Below, one piece after another: positions 16,301-24,285 of a stretch of DNA of 64,000 nucleotides; the stretch's first letter is position 1; every line of letters starts with the position of its first letter. The translations under genes and the position numbers were made by a program. The notes beneath the pieces are model-generated. The model searched no databases. It was not told the DNA's origin and saw only the letters and a list, made by a program, of their open reading frames with translations. The DNA comes from an uncultured Gemmataceae bacterium (lineage in GTDB: Bacteria; Planctomycetota; Planctomycetia; Gemmatales; Gemmataceae), in the NCBI GenBank assembly GCA_937923405.1, contig CALDUY010000017.1, forward strand, positions 1-64,000. Direction: 5' to 3'.

Positions 16301-16750
16301 ATGAACCGCTTCGAGGGAGACCGCGACTTCGCCAAACCCATCTCCGAACTGTTCGCCGTGCTAACCAACGTGCCGTTTCTCATCGGCTGCATTCCCGATG
16401 TCGAGACGGTCAAAACCGTGACCGACGATCACGCCGAGTTGGTGCTGCGTCCGGGATTCGCCTTTGTACGCGGCACACTGGACGTGACGCTGCGGATGCT
16501 CGACCGCACCGAGCCAAACGCCCGAGTGCAGCTATCGAGCAAAGGAATCGGTAGCTCCAGCGAGGTCGAGGCGACACTGGCGCTGACGCCGCTGGAACAG
16601 GGGACGCGGGTCCACTGGACCGCCGAGGTCAAAAGTCTGGGCGGCCTGCTGAAGATGGTGCCGAGCGGTCTGATTCGCGGAGCCGCTGAGAAAGTTATCA
16701 ACGATGCCTGGGATCGCATCACTGCCAAACTCACGGGAGACGCTCACTGA
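16301..16750 (+). CDS. CoxG-like SRPBCC family protein
   Basis: A 149-aa single-domain START/Bet v1-like (SRPBCC) protein resembling carbon monoxide dehydrogenase subunit G (CoxG). Visible family features are the opening FEGDRDFAKPISELFAVLTN, the block FLIGCIPDVETVK (family: CIPG.E), and the C-terminal helix GLIRGAAEKVINDAWDRI. No CO dehydrogenase genes are nearby, so a role in CO oxidation is not implied. A hydrophobic-ligand or membrane-recruitment role is more general for the fold. A GAAGGAGA site precedes the ATG at 16301. Its TGA overlaps the next ATG by one base (TGATG), which implies coupling with the DUF1080 gene. Confidence 0.85.
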   Translation: MNRFEGDRDFAKPISELFAVLTNVPFLIGCIPDVETVKTVTDDHAELVLRPGFAFVRGTLDVTLRMLDRTEPNARVQLSSKGIGSSSEVEATLALTPLEQGTRVHWTAEVKSLGGLLKMVPSGLIRGAAEKVINDAWDRITAKLTGDAH

Positions 16751-17883
16751 TGATCCGTCTGCTCACGCTAGGTCTGTCGCTGACGTTGACCTGGCTGATC
16801 CACGCCGCCGACACGCGCGCCCCCAACACATTGACATCAAAAGAGATCGCCGAAGGTTGGCTACTACTCTTCGATGGCGAGACGACGTTCGGCTGGAAGA
16901 TCGACGGCGAGGCCAAGGTCGAAAACGGTGTACTGATTCTGGGCGGCACTAAGGAGACACACGCCGAGCCCACGGTTTGGCTACCGCGTTCGATGGCTGT
17001 CCATCTTGAGACGGACTGGCGCGGGGAAAAGCCGCCGCGTCTGTTGCTCTTTGGCCCCCTCTTCACGGAGGACGGTGGCGGCGCGTCTCTGCTTAAAGAG
17101 AACCAGGGTAAGTTCACCAGCCAGTCCGTCGACGGCGCGGTACTCGGCAGAGCGCGGCCACCGATGCGGTTTTTGGTGCCCGCAGGATCGACGTTAATGC
17201 TTCGCAACGTCCGCGCCAGACCAACCAAGATGGAGCCGCTCTTCAACGGCAAGGATCTGACCGGCTGGAAGGTGTTTCAGGGCAACCCCAAGCAGGAGAA
17301 ATCTACCTGGAGTGTCACTAAAGAGGGGTGGCTGAACGTCAAGAACGGCCCAGGCGATCTACAGACCGAGAAGCAGTTCGGCGACTTCGTTCTCCAGCTA
17401 GACTGCATCAGTAATGGCACGCATCTCAACAGCGGTCTGTTCTTCCGCTGTCAACCCGGCAAGTACCAGCAGGGCTACGAGGCGCAGATCCGCAACCAGT
17501 TCACCGACAAGCCGACCCAGAAGTACCAGGTCGACGACTATGATCCCCAGACCAACAAACTGCTGGGTAAGAAAGAGGTGCTGTCCAGCGCGGTGGATTA
17601 TGGCACCGGAGCGATCTATCGACGTATTCCAGCGAGAAAAGGGATCGCCAAAGATCGTGAGTGGTTCACTATGACCGTCGTCGCTCGGGGGCGGCACTTC
17701 GCGACGTTCGTGAACGGCCTACAGGTGGTGGACTGGACCGACCACCGCCCCGCCAGCGACAACGCTCGGACCGGCTACCGCGCCGCGGCAGGAGCCCTCA
17801 GCATTCAGGGGCACGATCCCACCACCGATCTGAGCTTCCGCCATCTCCGCGTTGCGCCGCTGCTTCGGAAATTTGACGAGTGA
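16750..17883 (+). CDS. DUF1080 (3-keto-disaccharide hydrolase-like) secreted protein
   Basis: A 377-aa exported protein with a signal peptide (MIRLLTLGLSLTLTWLIHAAD). A first half-domain begins GWLLLFDGETTFGWKI. The main DUF1080 domain begins MEPLFNGKDLTGWKVF near residue 160 and includes HLNSGLFFRC, YEAQIRNQF, the insertion YDPQTNKLLGKKE, and WFTMTVVARGRHFATFVNG. This is a concanavalin-like lectin/glucanase fold. The family includes 3-ketoglucoside and 3-ketodisaccharide hydrolases, which is the usual annotation. The doubled 'LFDG/LFNG...GW' opening suggests an internal duplication with a decayed first copy. It is translationally coupled to the CoxG-like gene and ends before a REP-like cluster. 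Confidence 0.9.
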   Translation: MIRLLTLGLSLTLTWLIHAADTRAPNTLTSKEIAEGWLLLFDGETTFGWKIDGEAKVENGVLILGGTKETHAEPTVWLPRSMAVHLETDWRGEKPPRLLLFGPLFTEDGGGASLLKENQGKFTSQSVDGAVLGRARPPMRFLVPAGSTLMLRNVRARPTKMEPLFNGKDLTGWKVFQGNPKQEKSTWSVTKEGWLNVKNGPGDLQTEKQFGDFVLQLDCISNGTHLNSGLFFRCQPGKYQQGYEAQIRNQFTDKPTQKYQVDDYDPQTNKLLGKKEVLSSAVDYGTGAIYRRIPARKGIAKDREWFTMTVVARGRHFATFVNGLQVVDWTDHRPASDNARTGYRAAAGALSIQGHDPTTDLSFRHLRVAPLLRKFDE

Positions 17884-17949
17884 ACTCCAATCAAGAATCC
17901 AGGAAGTTCGAACGCTGCTCAAGAGGATGTAGCGGCAATCGCGGGCTGG

Positions 17950-18042
17950 TAGTCGCAGGCTTCAGCCTGCGCGCGAGAAGCGCGGGCTAAAGCCCGCGGC
18001 TACCCTCAGGCAGGCACGGTAGTCGCAGGCTTCAGCCTGCGT
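17950..18042. repeat. REP-like palindromic repeats, cluster 2
   Basis: Three perfect 7-bp hairpins occur in 90 bp: CGCAGGC-TTCA-GCCTGCG at 17954-17971, CGCGGGC-TAAA-GCCCGCG at 17981-17998 and CGCAGGC-TTCA-GCCTGCG at 18024-18041. The first and third are preceded by GTAGT, the REP head motif; the middle one is inverted (GCGGCTAC follows). The cluster lies between convergent genes (DUF1080 and HD), a common REP position. Confidence 0.85.
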
Positions 18043-18054
18043 TCTGCTTCAGGG

Positions 18055-19350
18055 CTAGTGAGAATGCAGCGATATTCCTGGGGTCAGCAGTCGCAGTGCT
18101 TCGGCGCGGCATTCGGCGGGAACGTAGTAGCGCACCATTGTGTAAGGTCGGCCTAGCTGTAACAGCGCATCGGACAGTTGACTCACCTCGACGATCTGGC
18201 CCGTTGGCGATTCGACCCAGATTTGCCGCGACGGTTTGCTCTCATCCGGTCGATACGGATCATATGGCGTGTCGGTGGCCGAGTCTTCGACGAAGCTGTA
18301 GCGTGGATCGATGCCGCGGGCGAGCAACTCTCGGGTGAAACCATTCTCCGGCGGAATGCGGCCATTCAGATCGATCGCTTTGTACAGTCGGCGATGCAAC
18401 AGCCCCCCCGCTAGCCGTTCGAGGGTGGCGTCGTCCTCGCACGAACAACTCTTCAGCAGCTCGGTTACGGTGTGATCGTCGAAGTCGAGATAGCGCGACA
18501 GCTGAATCGGTCGAACGAACGCTTGCAGTACCTGTGACGAGATCGAGTCGAGTTGTCGGCCCTCTTGGAGTAGTTCCTTCAGTCGGGTGAACAGCAGTTT
18601 GAGCATGACCTCGGCGGCACGGGAAGTCTTGTGGAAGTAGACTGTGCGGTACATGTGGAAGCGGGCGAACAGATAGGTCTCGACTGCCGAGAGTCCCTTG
18701 GGCGTCAGATAGAATCGTTGACCATCTGGATCGGGTCGCAGCTGGGCGATCATCCAGGCCAGGTCGAAGTCGCCGTAGTTGGTGCCGGTGGCGTGGCTAT
18801 CGCGGAGTAGATAGTCGCAACGGTCGGCGTCGAGTTGCCCCGAGACGACTGGCAACAGATAGGGCGGCAGCGGCCCTGGTTGGTTGTCGAGGATCTGCAC
18901 CACCAATTCCGGCAGGCGAGGATCGATGGCCCGCAAGCACTGATGCACTTCAGTGGCGTCGTCCAACACGATGGCTCGGGTAAACAACTCATGTGCTTGG
19001 CCAGTGACTAGCTCGAAAGCGTGGGAGAAGGGACCGTGGCCAACGTCGTGCAACAACGCCGCACAGAGTAGCATCATCCGCTGATCGGCAGGTAGGGCGG
19101 TCCCGGCGGCGCGGTCGAATTGATCGAGAAATAGCCGTGCCGTGTGCAGCACCCCCAGGGAGTGGGCGAAGCGACTGTGGTTCGCTCCGGGGAAGACCAG
19201 TTCGGTTGTGCCCATCTGCTTGATGCGCCGCAGCCGTTGCATCTCGCGAGTGTTGATCAGAGCCAGCAGCAAGCGATCGCAGGGAGAATCGTCGAAAGCG
19301 ATGAGATTGTGAATCGGATCGCGAAAGACTTTCGGCCAGCGGTGAGACAT
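18055..19350 (-). CDS. HD-domain phosphohydrolase (COG1078-type)
   Basis: A 431-aa cytosolic protein of the HD superfamily related to dNTPases. The opening KVFRDPIHNLIAFDD is typical of the COG1078 group. The metal site is visible as RFAHSLGVLHTA (first His), LLHDVGHGPFSHAFE (HD pair) and the later Asp in LDADRCDYLLRDS. Length fits the group, whose members hydrolyse (d)NTPs or related nucleotides. The exact substrate is unknown. The ATG at 19350 is preferred; a TTG eight codons upstream is the alternative. It is separated by 87 bp from the EF-hand gene upstream and converges on the DUF1080 gene. Confidence 0.9.
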   Translation of the reverse strand: MSHRWPKVFRDPIHNLIAFDDSPCDRLLLALINTREMQRLRRIKQMGTTELVFPGANHSRFAHSLGVLHTARLFLDQFDRAAGTALPADQRMMLLCAALLHDVGHGPFSHAFELVTGQAHELFTRAIVLDDATEVHQCLRAIDPRLPELVVQILDNQPGPLPPYLLPVVSGQLDADRCDYLLRDSHATGTNYGDFDLAWMIAQLRPDPDGQRFYLTPKGLSAVETYLFARFHMYRTVYFHKTSRAAEVMLKLLFTRLKELLQEGRQLDSISSQVLQAFVRPIQLSRYLDFDDHTVTELLKSCSCEDDATLERLAGGLLHRRLYKAIDLNGRIPPENGFTRELLARGIDPRYSFVEDSATDTPYDPYRPDESKPSRQIWVESPTGQIVEVSQLSDALLQLGRPYTMVRYYVPAECRAEALRLLTPGISLHSH

Positions 19351-19437
19351 CAGATCGGCCCAGTGGAAAAGCAAACAATTCCAGACAGGAGAACCTGCCA
19401 GGGATCGTTATTCTACCGCATCGGTCCAGAGAACGAC

Positions 19438-21192
19438 TCAGCGTTTGACCGATTTCTGTTGCTCGTCGAACTTTCGTGCTTCCTCCAGACTGATCAGGCC
19501 GTCGCCGTCGGTGTCGAGGCGGCGGAATTCTTCCTCAGTACCTAGCCATTCGCGAGGGGAAATGTCGTTGTCTCGGTTGCGATCCATCTTGCGGAACCAC
19601 AGTGGAGCCGGACGGTCGGAGACGGGCGGCGGCGGAGCCGCGCCGAAGCGGACCAACGCCTGCTGAGCGAGGAAGTTCCCCTGGCCGGCAACAAGTTTCA
19701 AGGTGCGCGGCAGGTCGGAGACTGCTACACCTTGGTTCGACTTGGTGTATGGCTGGACCCGTGCCCAAGCCGAGCGCAGTTCCCGCAGCGACAGGCTGCC
19801 GCTGGCGTCGCTGTCCAGCACGGCGAACAGACCGCGTCCCAGATCGCTGACCTGTAGGCGAACGTGGGCCGCGTTGCCCTCACCCAACAGATCTAACCAG
19901 GCAGTCAACTCCTCGCGGGTCAGTTTGCCGTCCGAGTTCTTATCGGCCTGGGCAAAGATCTGAAACAGAAACGGTTGCTGGCGACTGTCCTTCTCCTGCT
20001 CCTTAGCGACGTAGCCCTTTTCCCCTTCCAGTACATCGTACAAGCGTTGGAAAAAGTCTCTCACTCGCTGGAGGGTGCTGGCCGTTTGCCCAGCGATGCT
20101 CTGCAATTGAACGCGCGTGTCGCCGAGCTGGAACTGAACATTCTCCGAGTCGATGCGCTGAACCCGGTCGGCCAACGGCGACGGATTCGAGCTGCTTGCC
20201 AGCAACTCCACGCGAGAGGTCGAGCTGAGAAGCTTCTTGGGGAGTTGGATGCGGTCCAGCACGCCCGCGACGGCACCCAGGGGTCCCACGCGGAGACGAA
20301 AGACCAGGTCCGGCTGGCGCTCGAACCAGGCGGCCAACTCCGTCGTGTCCAGTTGCTCGTCCTTGTTCTTGTCCAGCTGGTCGAACAGTTGAGCGCTAAA
20401 GCCGATCTCTTTTCTCGAGAGCTTGCCGTCACGATTCCGATCATAGTGGGACAAAATGGTGTTGGCGTAGCGTTTGCCAGCCTCGCTTGCTGGGAGTTCG
20501 ATCAGTCCTTGTGACGAGGTCGGGGCTGAAGTACTACCCAACATAGGGGGTGTTTGAGATTCCGCGTAAGAGGCACCGCTCTGAGTCGGGCTGATTTCCG
20601 TGGTGGACAACAGTTCGTCCTCGTTCTCATCCAGCATGGCCAACAGTTTCGGCAGCTGGCTCAACTCCTCCTCGCTGAGTCGGCCATCTTTGTTCCGATC
20701 GAGCCGTTGGTACAGAGCCTGATTGACCTGATCGGCGAAGCTGGCCGGCGAATTGTCAGTGGAGAACTGCAAGGGCCGCACGTTGGCCCGGTAGTAGTTT
20801 TTGAACTCTGCCGGCGAGATGCGTCCATCTCGGTCGGTGTCTAGTTGGTTGAAATTGATCCGCGAACTAGGCGCGCTAATCGACCCTTGTAGCTGACTGA
20901 ACAACGACTGTGGCGCGGGCAGAGCGGCCACCTCGATGGCATCGAGACTGCCGTCACCGTTTTTGTCGAACCAGGCGAACAGCTTGTCCATGTAGTCTGA
21001 CCATAGCGCGGTATAGGGCCGATCGCCGAAGAGCAGGTGAAAGCGCAGCAAGACCGGCTGATCGCTGGCCAGATAGAGATAGTCGAGCTGCTCCTCGGGC
21101 CGAGCCGGGGCGTGGCGCGGCGTAGGAGCAACGGCGGCGACGGTGAGCGTCAGGCACAGGGCCGCGCTCACCGTGGTTAGCAGCGCCTTCAC
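19438..21192 (-). CDS. Secreted protein with about ten EF-hand motifs
   Basis: A 584-aa exported protein starting at GTG. The signal peptide is about 22 aa (ending TVAAVA). I count ten EF-hand-like calcium loops: DKNGDGSLDAIE, DTDRDGRISPAE, DRNKDGRLSEEE, DENEDELLSTTE, DRNRDGKLSRKE, DKNKDEQLDTTE, DKNSDGKLTREE, DSDASGSLSLRE, DRNRDNDISPRE and DTDGDGLISLEE. They lie mainly in two clusters at the N- and C-terminal thirds. The middle (about residues 260-390) is a beta-rich region without loops. Its GTG overlaps the DUF1501 stop by 4 bp (GTGA), so it is coupled to DUF1549/1553 and DUF1501 upstream. Presumably it binds calcium outside the cytoplasm; no enzyme domain is seen. Confidence 0.92.
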   Translation of the reverse strand: MKALLTTVSAALCLTLTVAAVAPTPRHAPARPEEQLDYLYLASDQPVLLRFHLLFGDRPYTALWSDYMDKLFAWFDKNGDGSLDAIEVAALPAPQSLFSQLQGSISAPSSRINFNQLDTDRDGRISPAEFKNYYRANVRPLQFSTDNSPASFADQVNQALYQRLDRNKDGRLSEEELSQLPKLLAMLDENEDELLSTTEISPTQSGASYAESQTPPMLGSTSAPTSSQGLIELPASEAGKRYANTILSHYDRNRDGKLSRKEIGFSAQLFDQLDKNKDEQLDTTELAAWFERQPDLVFRLRVGPLGAVAGVLDRIQLPKKLLSSTSRVELLASSSNPSPLADRVQRIDSENVQFQLGDTRVQLQSIAGQTASTLQRVRDFFQRLYDVLEGEKGYVAKEQEKDSRQQPFLFQIFAQADKNSDGKLTREELTAWLDLLGEGNAAHVRLQVSDLGRGLFAVLDSDASGSLSLRELRSAWARVQPYTKSNQGVAVSDLPRTLKLVAGQGNFLAQQALVRFGAAPPPPVSDRPAPLWFRKMDRNRDNDISPREWLGTEEEFRRLDTDGDGLISLEEARKFDEQQKSVKR

Positions 21193-22526
21193 GCCAGCAC
21201 CTCCTGAATCGGCTTACTGCCAGCGTCGGCGATGCGAATGGGTCGGCCCACGTTGGACATGTTCTGCTTGGTGTGGTCGATACCCAGAGCCTGCACGACG
21301 GTGGCGATGAAGTTCTGCACGTTGACCGGATTCTCTTCGACTTTGGAGCCGTCGCGGCTAGTCTTGCCATACTGCAAACCGCCCTTGACGCCGCCTCCGC
21401 CAATGACCGTGGTCCAGGCGTTGGGGTAGTGATCGCGGCCGCGCTGGGAGTTGATGATCGGCGTGCGACCGAATTCGCCCATCCAGATGATCGTGGTGGT
21501 GTCGAGCAAGCCACGCTCTTTCAGGTCAGTCAGGAGGGTGGCCCAGGCCGGATCGAGCGTGGCGCAGTTCTGCCGCACCTGCTCGAAGTTGTTCTCGTGG
21601 GTGTCCCAGCCAATACCGACATTATTCGATCCGGAATGGGTCACTTCGACGAACGGTACGCCGCGTTCGATCAGCCGACGAGCCAACAGACAGCCCTGGC
21701 CGAACAGGTTCCGCCCATAGGCATCGCGGAGGGAATCCTTTTCCTCGTCCAGATCGAAGGCCTTGCTGGCGGCAGTGCGCATCAACCGCACGGCCCGCTG
21801 GTAGGCCGCCTGTTGACTGGCCGAGCTCATGCCGGGTCGGCGAGCAGCGAATTCGCCCTGCATCTGTTTGACCAACTCCAATCGGGCGGCTACCTGCGTC
21901 TCGGCGATCTCCTTGGGCGGCAACAGATCCTGCACCTTGAGCATGTTGGCATAGTTGCCCGTGTTGCCGAACCAGTAGCCCTGGTTGCCGATCATCAACG
22001 GCGAGTATTCCGGTCCTAAAAATCCGGAAGAATACACCCCTGGGCTAAGAAACGGAGCCGCCGCGATGCTGACGAAGTTCGGCAGGGCGGCCTCTTCGTT
22101 GCCCAACTCCTTGGCCACCAGTGAACCCAGCGTCGGATACTGGATCGAGCCAGTCGGTAAATAGCCCGTCCGCAGATGGTAGGCGGCGCGAGTGTGATCG
22201 CCTTCTTTGGTCGCCATCGAACGAATGACCGTCAAATGGTGCATCTGCTGGGCCAGTTTGGGCAGAAACTCACTGATCTTCAGACCTGGTACGCTGGTGG
22301 CGATTTCTTTGATCGGACCTCCGTTGCGATGGCCCGGTTTGCAGTCGAACGTTTCCAGCTGCGACGCGCCGCCATTCATCCACAACAGGATGCAGGCACG
22401 CTTCCGCTTAGGATTGGGAGCAGCGGCGTCGGCCAGTTGCGAAAACCAGGGAGCCATCGAGTAGCTCACCACACCCGCCGAGGCGAGTTTCAGCCAATCG
22501 CGACGCGACAATCGAGGAGTAGTCAT
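21189..22526 (-). CDS. DUF1501 domain-containing protein (Tat-exported)
   Basis: A 445-aa protein with a twin-arginine signal (LSRRDWLKLASAGVVSYSMAP). The DUF1501 core is complete: KRACILLWMNGGASQLETFDCKPG, VIRSMATKEGDHTRAAYHL, GWDTHENNFEQ, IIWMGEFGRTP and RGRDHYPNAWT, ending AGSKPIQEVLA. It lies 31 bp after the DUF1549/1553 gene and overlaps the EF-hand gene. The DUF1549-DUF1501 pairing is the standard planctomycete arrangement. The superfamily fold is alkaline phosphatase/sulfatase-like. Physiological substrates have not been firmly defined, and degradation of complex polysaccharides has been suggested from genomic context. Confidence 0.93.
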   Translation of the reverse strand: MTTPRLSRRDWLKLASAGVVSYSMAPWFSQLADAAAPNPKRKRACILLWMNGGASQLETFDCKPGHRNGGPIKEIATSVPGLKISEFLPKLAQQMHHLTVIRSMATKEGDHTRAAYHLRTGYLPTGSIQYPTLGSLVAKELGNEEAALPNFVSIAAAPFLSPGVYSSGFLGPEYSPLMIGNQGYWFGNTGNYANMLKVQDLLPPKEIAETQVAARLELVKQMQGEFAARRPGMSSASQQAAYQRAVRLMRTAASKAFDLDEEKDSLRDAYGRNLFGQGCLLARRLIERGVPFVEVTHSGSNNVGIGWDTHENNFEQVRQNCATLDPAWATLLTDLKERGLLDTTTIIWMGEFGRTPIINSQRGRDHYPNAWTTVIGGGGVKGGLQYGKTSRDGSKVEENPVNVQNFIATVVQALGIDHTKQNMSNVGRPIRIADAGSKPIQEVLA

Positions 22527-22557
22527 GACAGAGGATTCCTTTTCGCTGAAGGTTGGC

Positions 22558-24177
22558 TCAATGGTTGAACTTGAATTCGCTGCTGTTGAGTAAGGCCCAG
22601 AACACGTCGGCCAGCGCTTGTTTCTGGTTGCCGGTGGCTCCGCCTCGTTCGACGTACTTCAAGAAGCGATCCGCCTCGGCGGCAGTGGGCTTGCGCGATA
22701 GGGCCGCCAGGAACAGCGCCTCGATCTTGCCCGAATTGGACATGAAGTCTGAAGCGACAATCGCGCCTAGCACTTCGCCCCGATCCGGATGGGTTTGATC
22801 GGCGATCAGCTGATGGTTCATCATCGTCAACGCCTGCGGGATCGACGAGTGATACTCGATCTTGCGTTCCTGCTCGGCGAACAGCTCCTGGAAGCGACTA
22901 CGCGGCGTGGTCGAGCCGAAGTTGACGTACCGTTGCATCAAACTCGTCAGGTCGCGATGTCCCGTGGCCATGCACAGGCTGTCGAACAGTTGGTTGGCCG
23001 TCAGTCCCTTCATGGCTCGTCGAGCGAACAACCGTGGATCGACCTCCGGCCCCGACTGCACGCTCGATAGCTGATAGGCGCGCGAAGCGGTGATGGCCCG
23101 GATCAGGAACTTCAGGTCGTAGTCGTGGGCCACAAATTCTTGGGCCAGCAAGTCGAGCAGTTCCGGATGACTGGGCGGGTTGGAGTCGACCAGATCATCG
23201 ACCGGATCAACGATGCCCACGCCGAAGAAATGCTCCCACATGCGGTTGACAATGGCCCGAGCGAAGAAGGGGTTATCGCGGGCAGTCATCCACTCCGCCA
23301 GAGTGGAGCGAGCACCGACTTTGAAGCGCCATTTTGGCTGTTTGCCATCGAGGAAGCGAGCCTGCGCGACTCGCTCAGTGTTGGGAATCAACAGCTCGCG
23401 ACGATCGGAAACCTCATTGAGCGGCTGGGCGAAGAAATTCTCATTTTGCGGTCCTTTAAGTCCGGCAAAGAAGGCGGCCTGGCTCCAGAACTCCTCGCGC
23501 GTCCATTTGCCGAACGGGTGATCGTGACACTGGGCACACTCCAGACGCACGCCCAAGAAGGTGCGACCGACACTGGCCGCCAGATCTTCCGGCTTGCCCT
23601 GCTTGGCCATGTAGTAGCCCATCGGCGAGATCGGTCCGTTCTCGTCATAGATGTTGAAGTACTGCCCGCGACCGTTGTTCGACGTCATCGGCAGTGTCAA
23701 CAACTCGCGAACCATCTTGTCATAGGGCTGATTCTCGGCGAAATTCTTTCGCAACCAGCGATGCATGCTGATGAGCAGGTAGCGTTTCTGGAAGTCGGCC
23801 TGAGCCTCGGGGAGCAACAGTTCCAGCCAGATCGCGGTGAAGTGGTTGGCATAGCTCGGCGATTCCAGCAACTGCTCGATGGCCCGGAGTCGTTTCTCCG
23901 GCGAACGATCGGCGAGAAACCGGCGCACGTCGTGAACGGGCGGAATCTTACCGACGATGTCCAGCGAAGCCCGACGTAAGAAGGTGGCGTCGTCGGCCAA
24001 CTCGGCGGGACTGACCGCGGCCCGTTGCCAGCCGGCGGCAATTTGCTCATCGATCAGTGCGGCGACTCGTCGCACCTCGTCGGCAGAGTGGCCCCCCCGC
24101 GCAGTACGGGCCAACGGAGCCGCTCCCTGCAGCGTTCCCGTCAGCACCAGCGCGATCAGCAACAACTTCGTTCTCAT
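22558..24177 (-). CDS. DUF1549 / DUF1553 domain protein
   Basis: A 539-aa exported protein (signal MRTKLLLIALVLTGTLQGAAP). The N-terminal half is DUF1549 (RRASLDIVGKIPPVHDVRRF) and contains a c-type haem motif CAQCH at residues 214-218, followed by DHPFGKWTREEFW. The C-terminal half is DUF1553 (ARAIVNRMWEHFFGVGIV, TASRAYQLSS, LALLNSSEFKFNH). Many relatives have an extra N-terminal cytochrome domain; this one does not. It is the first gene of the operon with DUF1501 and the EF-hand protein, with a 31-bp gap. A periplasmic haem protein acting with DUF1501 is the plain inference. Confidence 0.93.
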   Translation of the reverse strand: MRTKLLLIALVLTGTLQGAAPLARTARGGHSADEVRRVAALIDEQIAAGWQRAAVSPAELADDATFLRRASLDIVGKIPPVHDVRRFLADRSPEKRLRAIEQLLESPSYANHFTAIWLELLLPEAQADFQKRYLLISMHRWLRKNFAENQPYDKMVRELLTLPMTSNNGRGQYFNIYDENGPISPMGYYMAKQGKPEDLAASVGRTFLGVRLECAQCHDHPFGKWTREEFWSQAAFFAGLKGPQNENFFAQPLNEVSDRRELLIPNTERVAQARFLDGKQPKWRFKVGARSTLAEWMTARDNPFFARAIVNRMWEHFFGVGIVDPVDDLVDSNPPSHPELLDLLAQEFVAHDYDLKFLIRAITASRAYQLSSVQSGPEVDPRLFARRAMKGLTANQLFDSLCMATGHRDLTSLMQRYVNFGSTTPRSRFQELFAEQERKIEYHSSIPQALTMMNHQLIADQTHPDRGEVLGAIVASDFMSNSGKIEALFLAALSRKPTAAEADRFLKYVERGGATGNQKQALADVFWALLNSSEFKFNH

Positions 24178-24285
24178 CCGAGCCGTCCTCCAGTAGACCC
24201 TACTGCAGCAGATAGTGTTTTGCCTCTCGAACTGTTCATCTAGCTTTTTTCGACTCTGAAAAATAGTAATTTTCGCCCTTTCGTC

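Noticed and set aside
16301..16750. CO dehydrogenase accessory function for the CoxG-like protein
   Set aside because: No coxL, coxM or coxS genes lie nearby, and the SRPBCC fold is used in many contexts.
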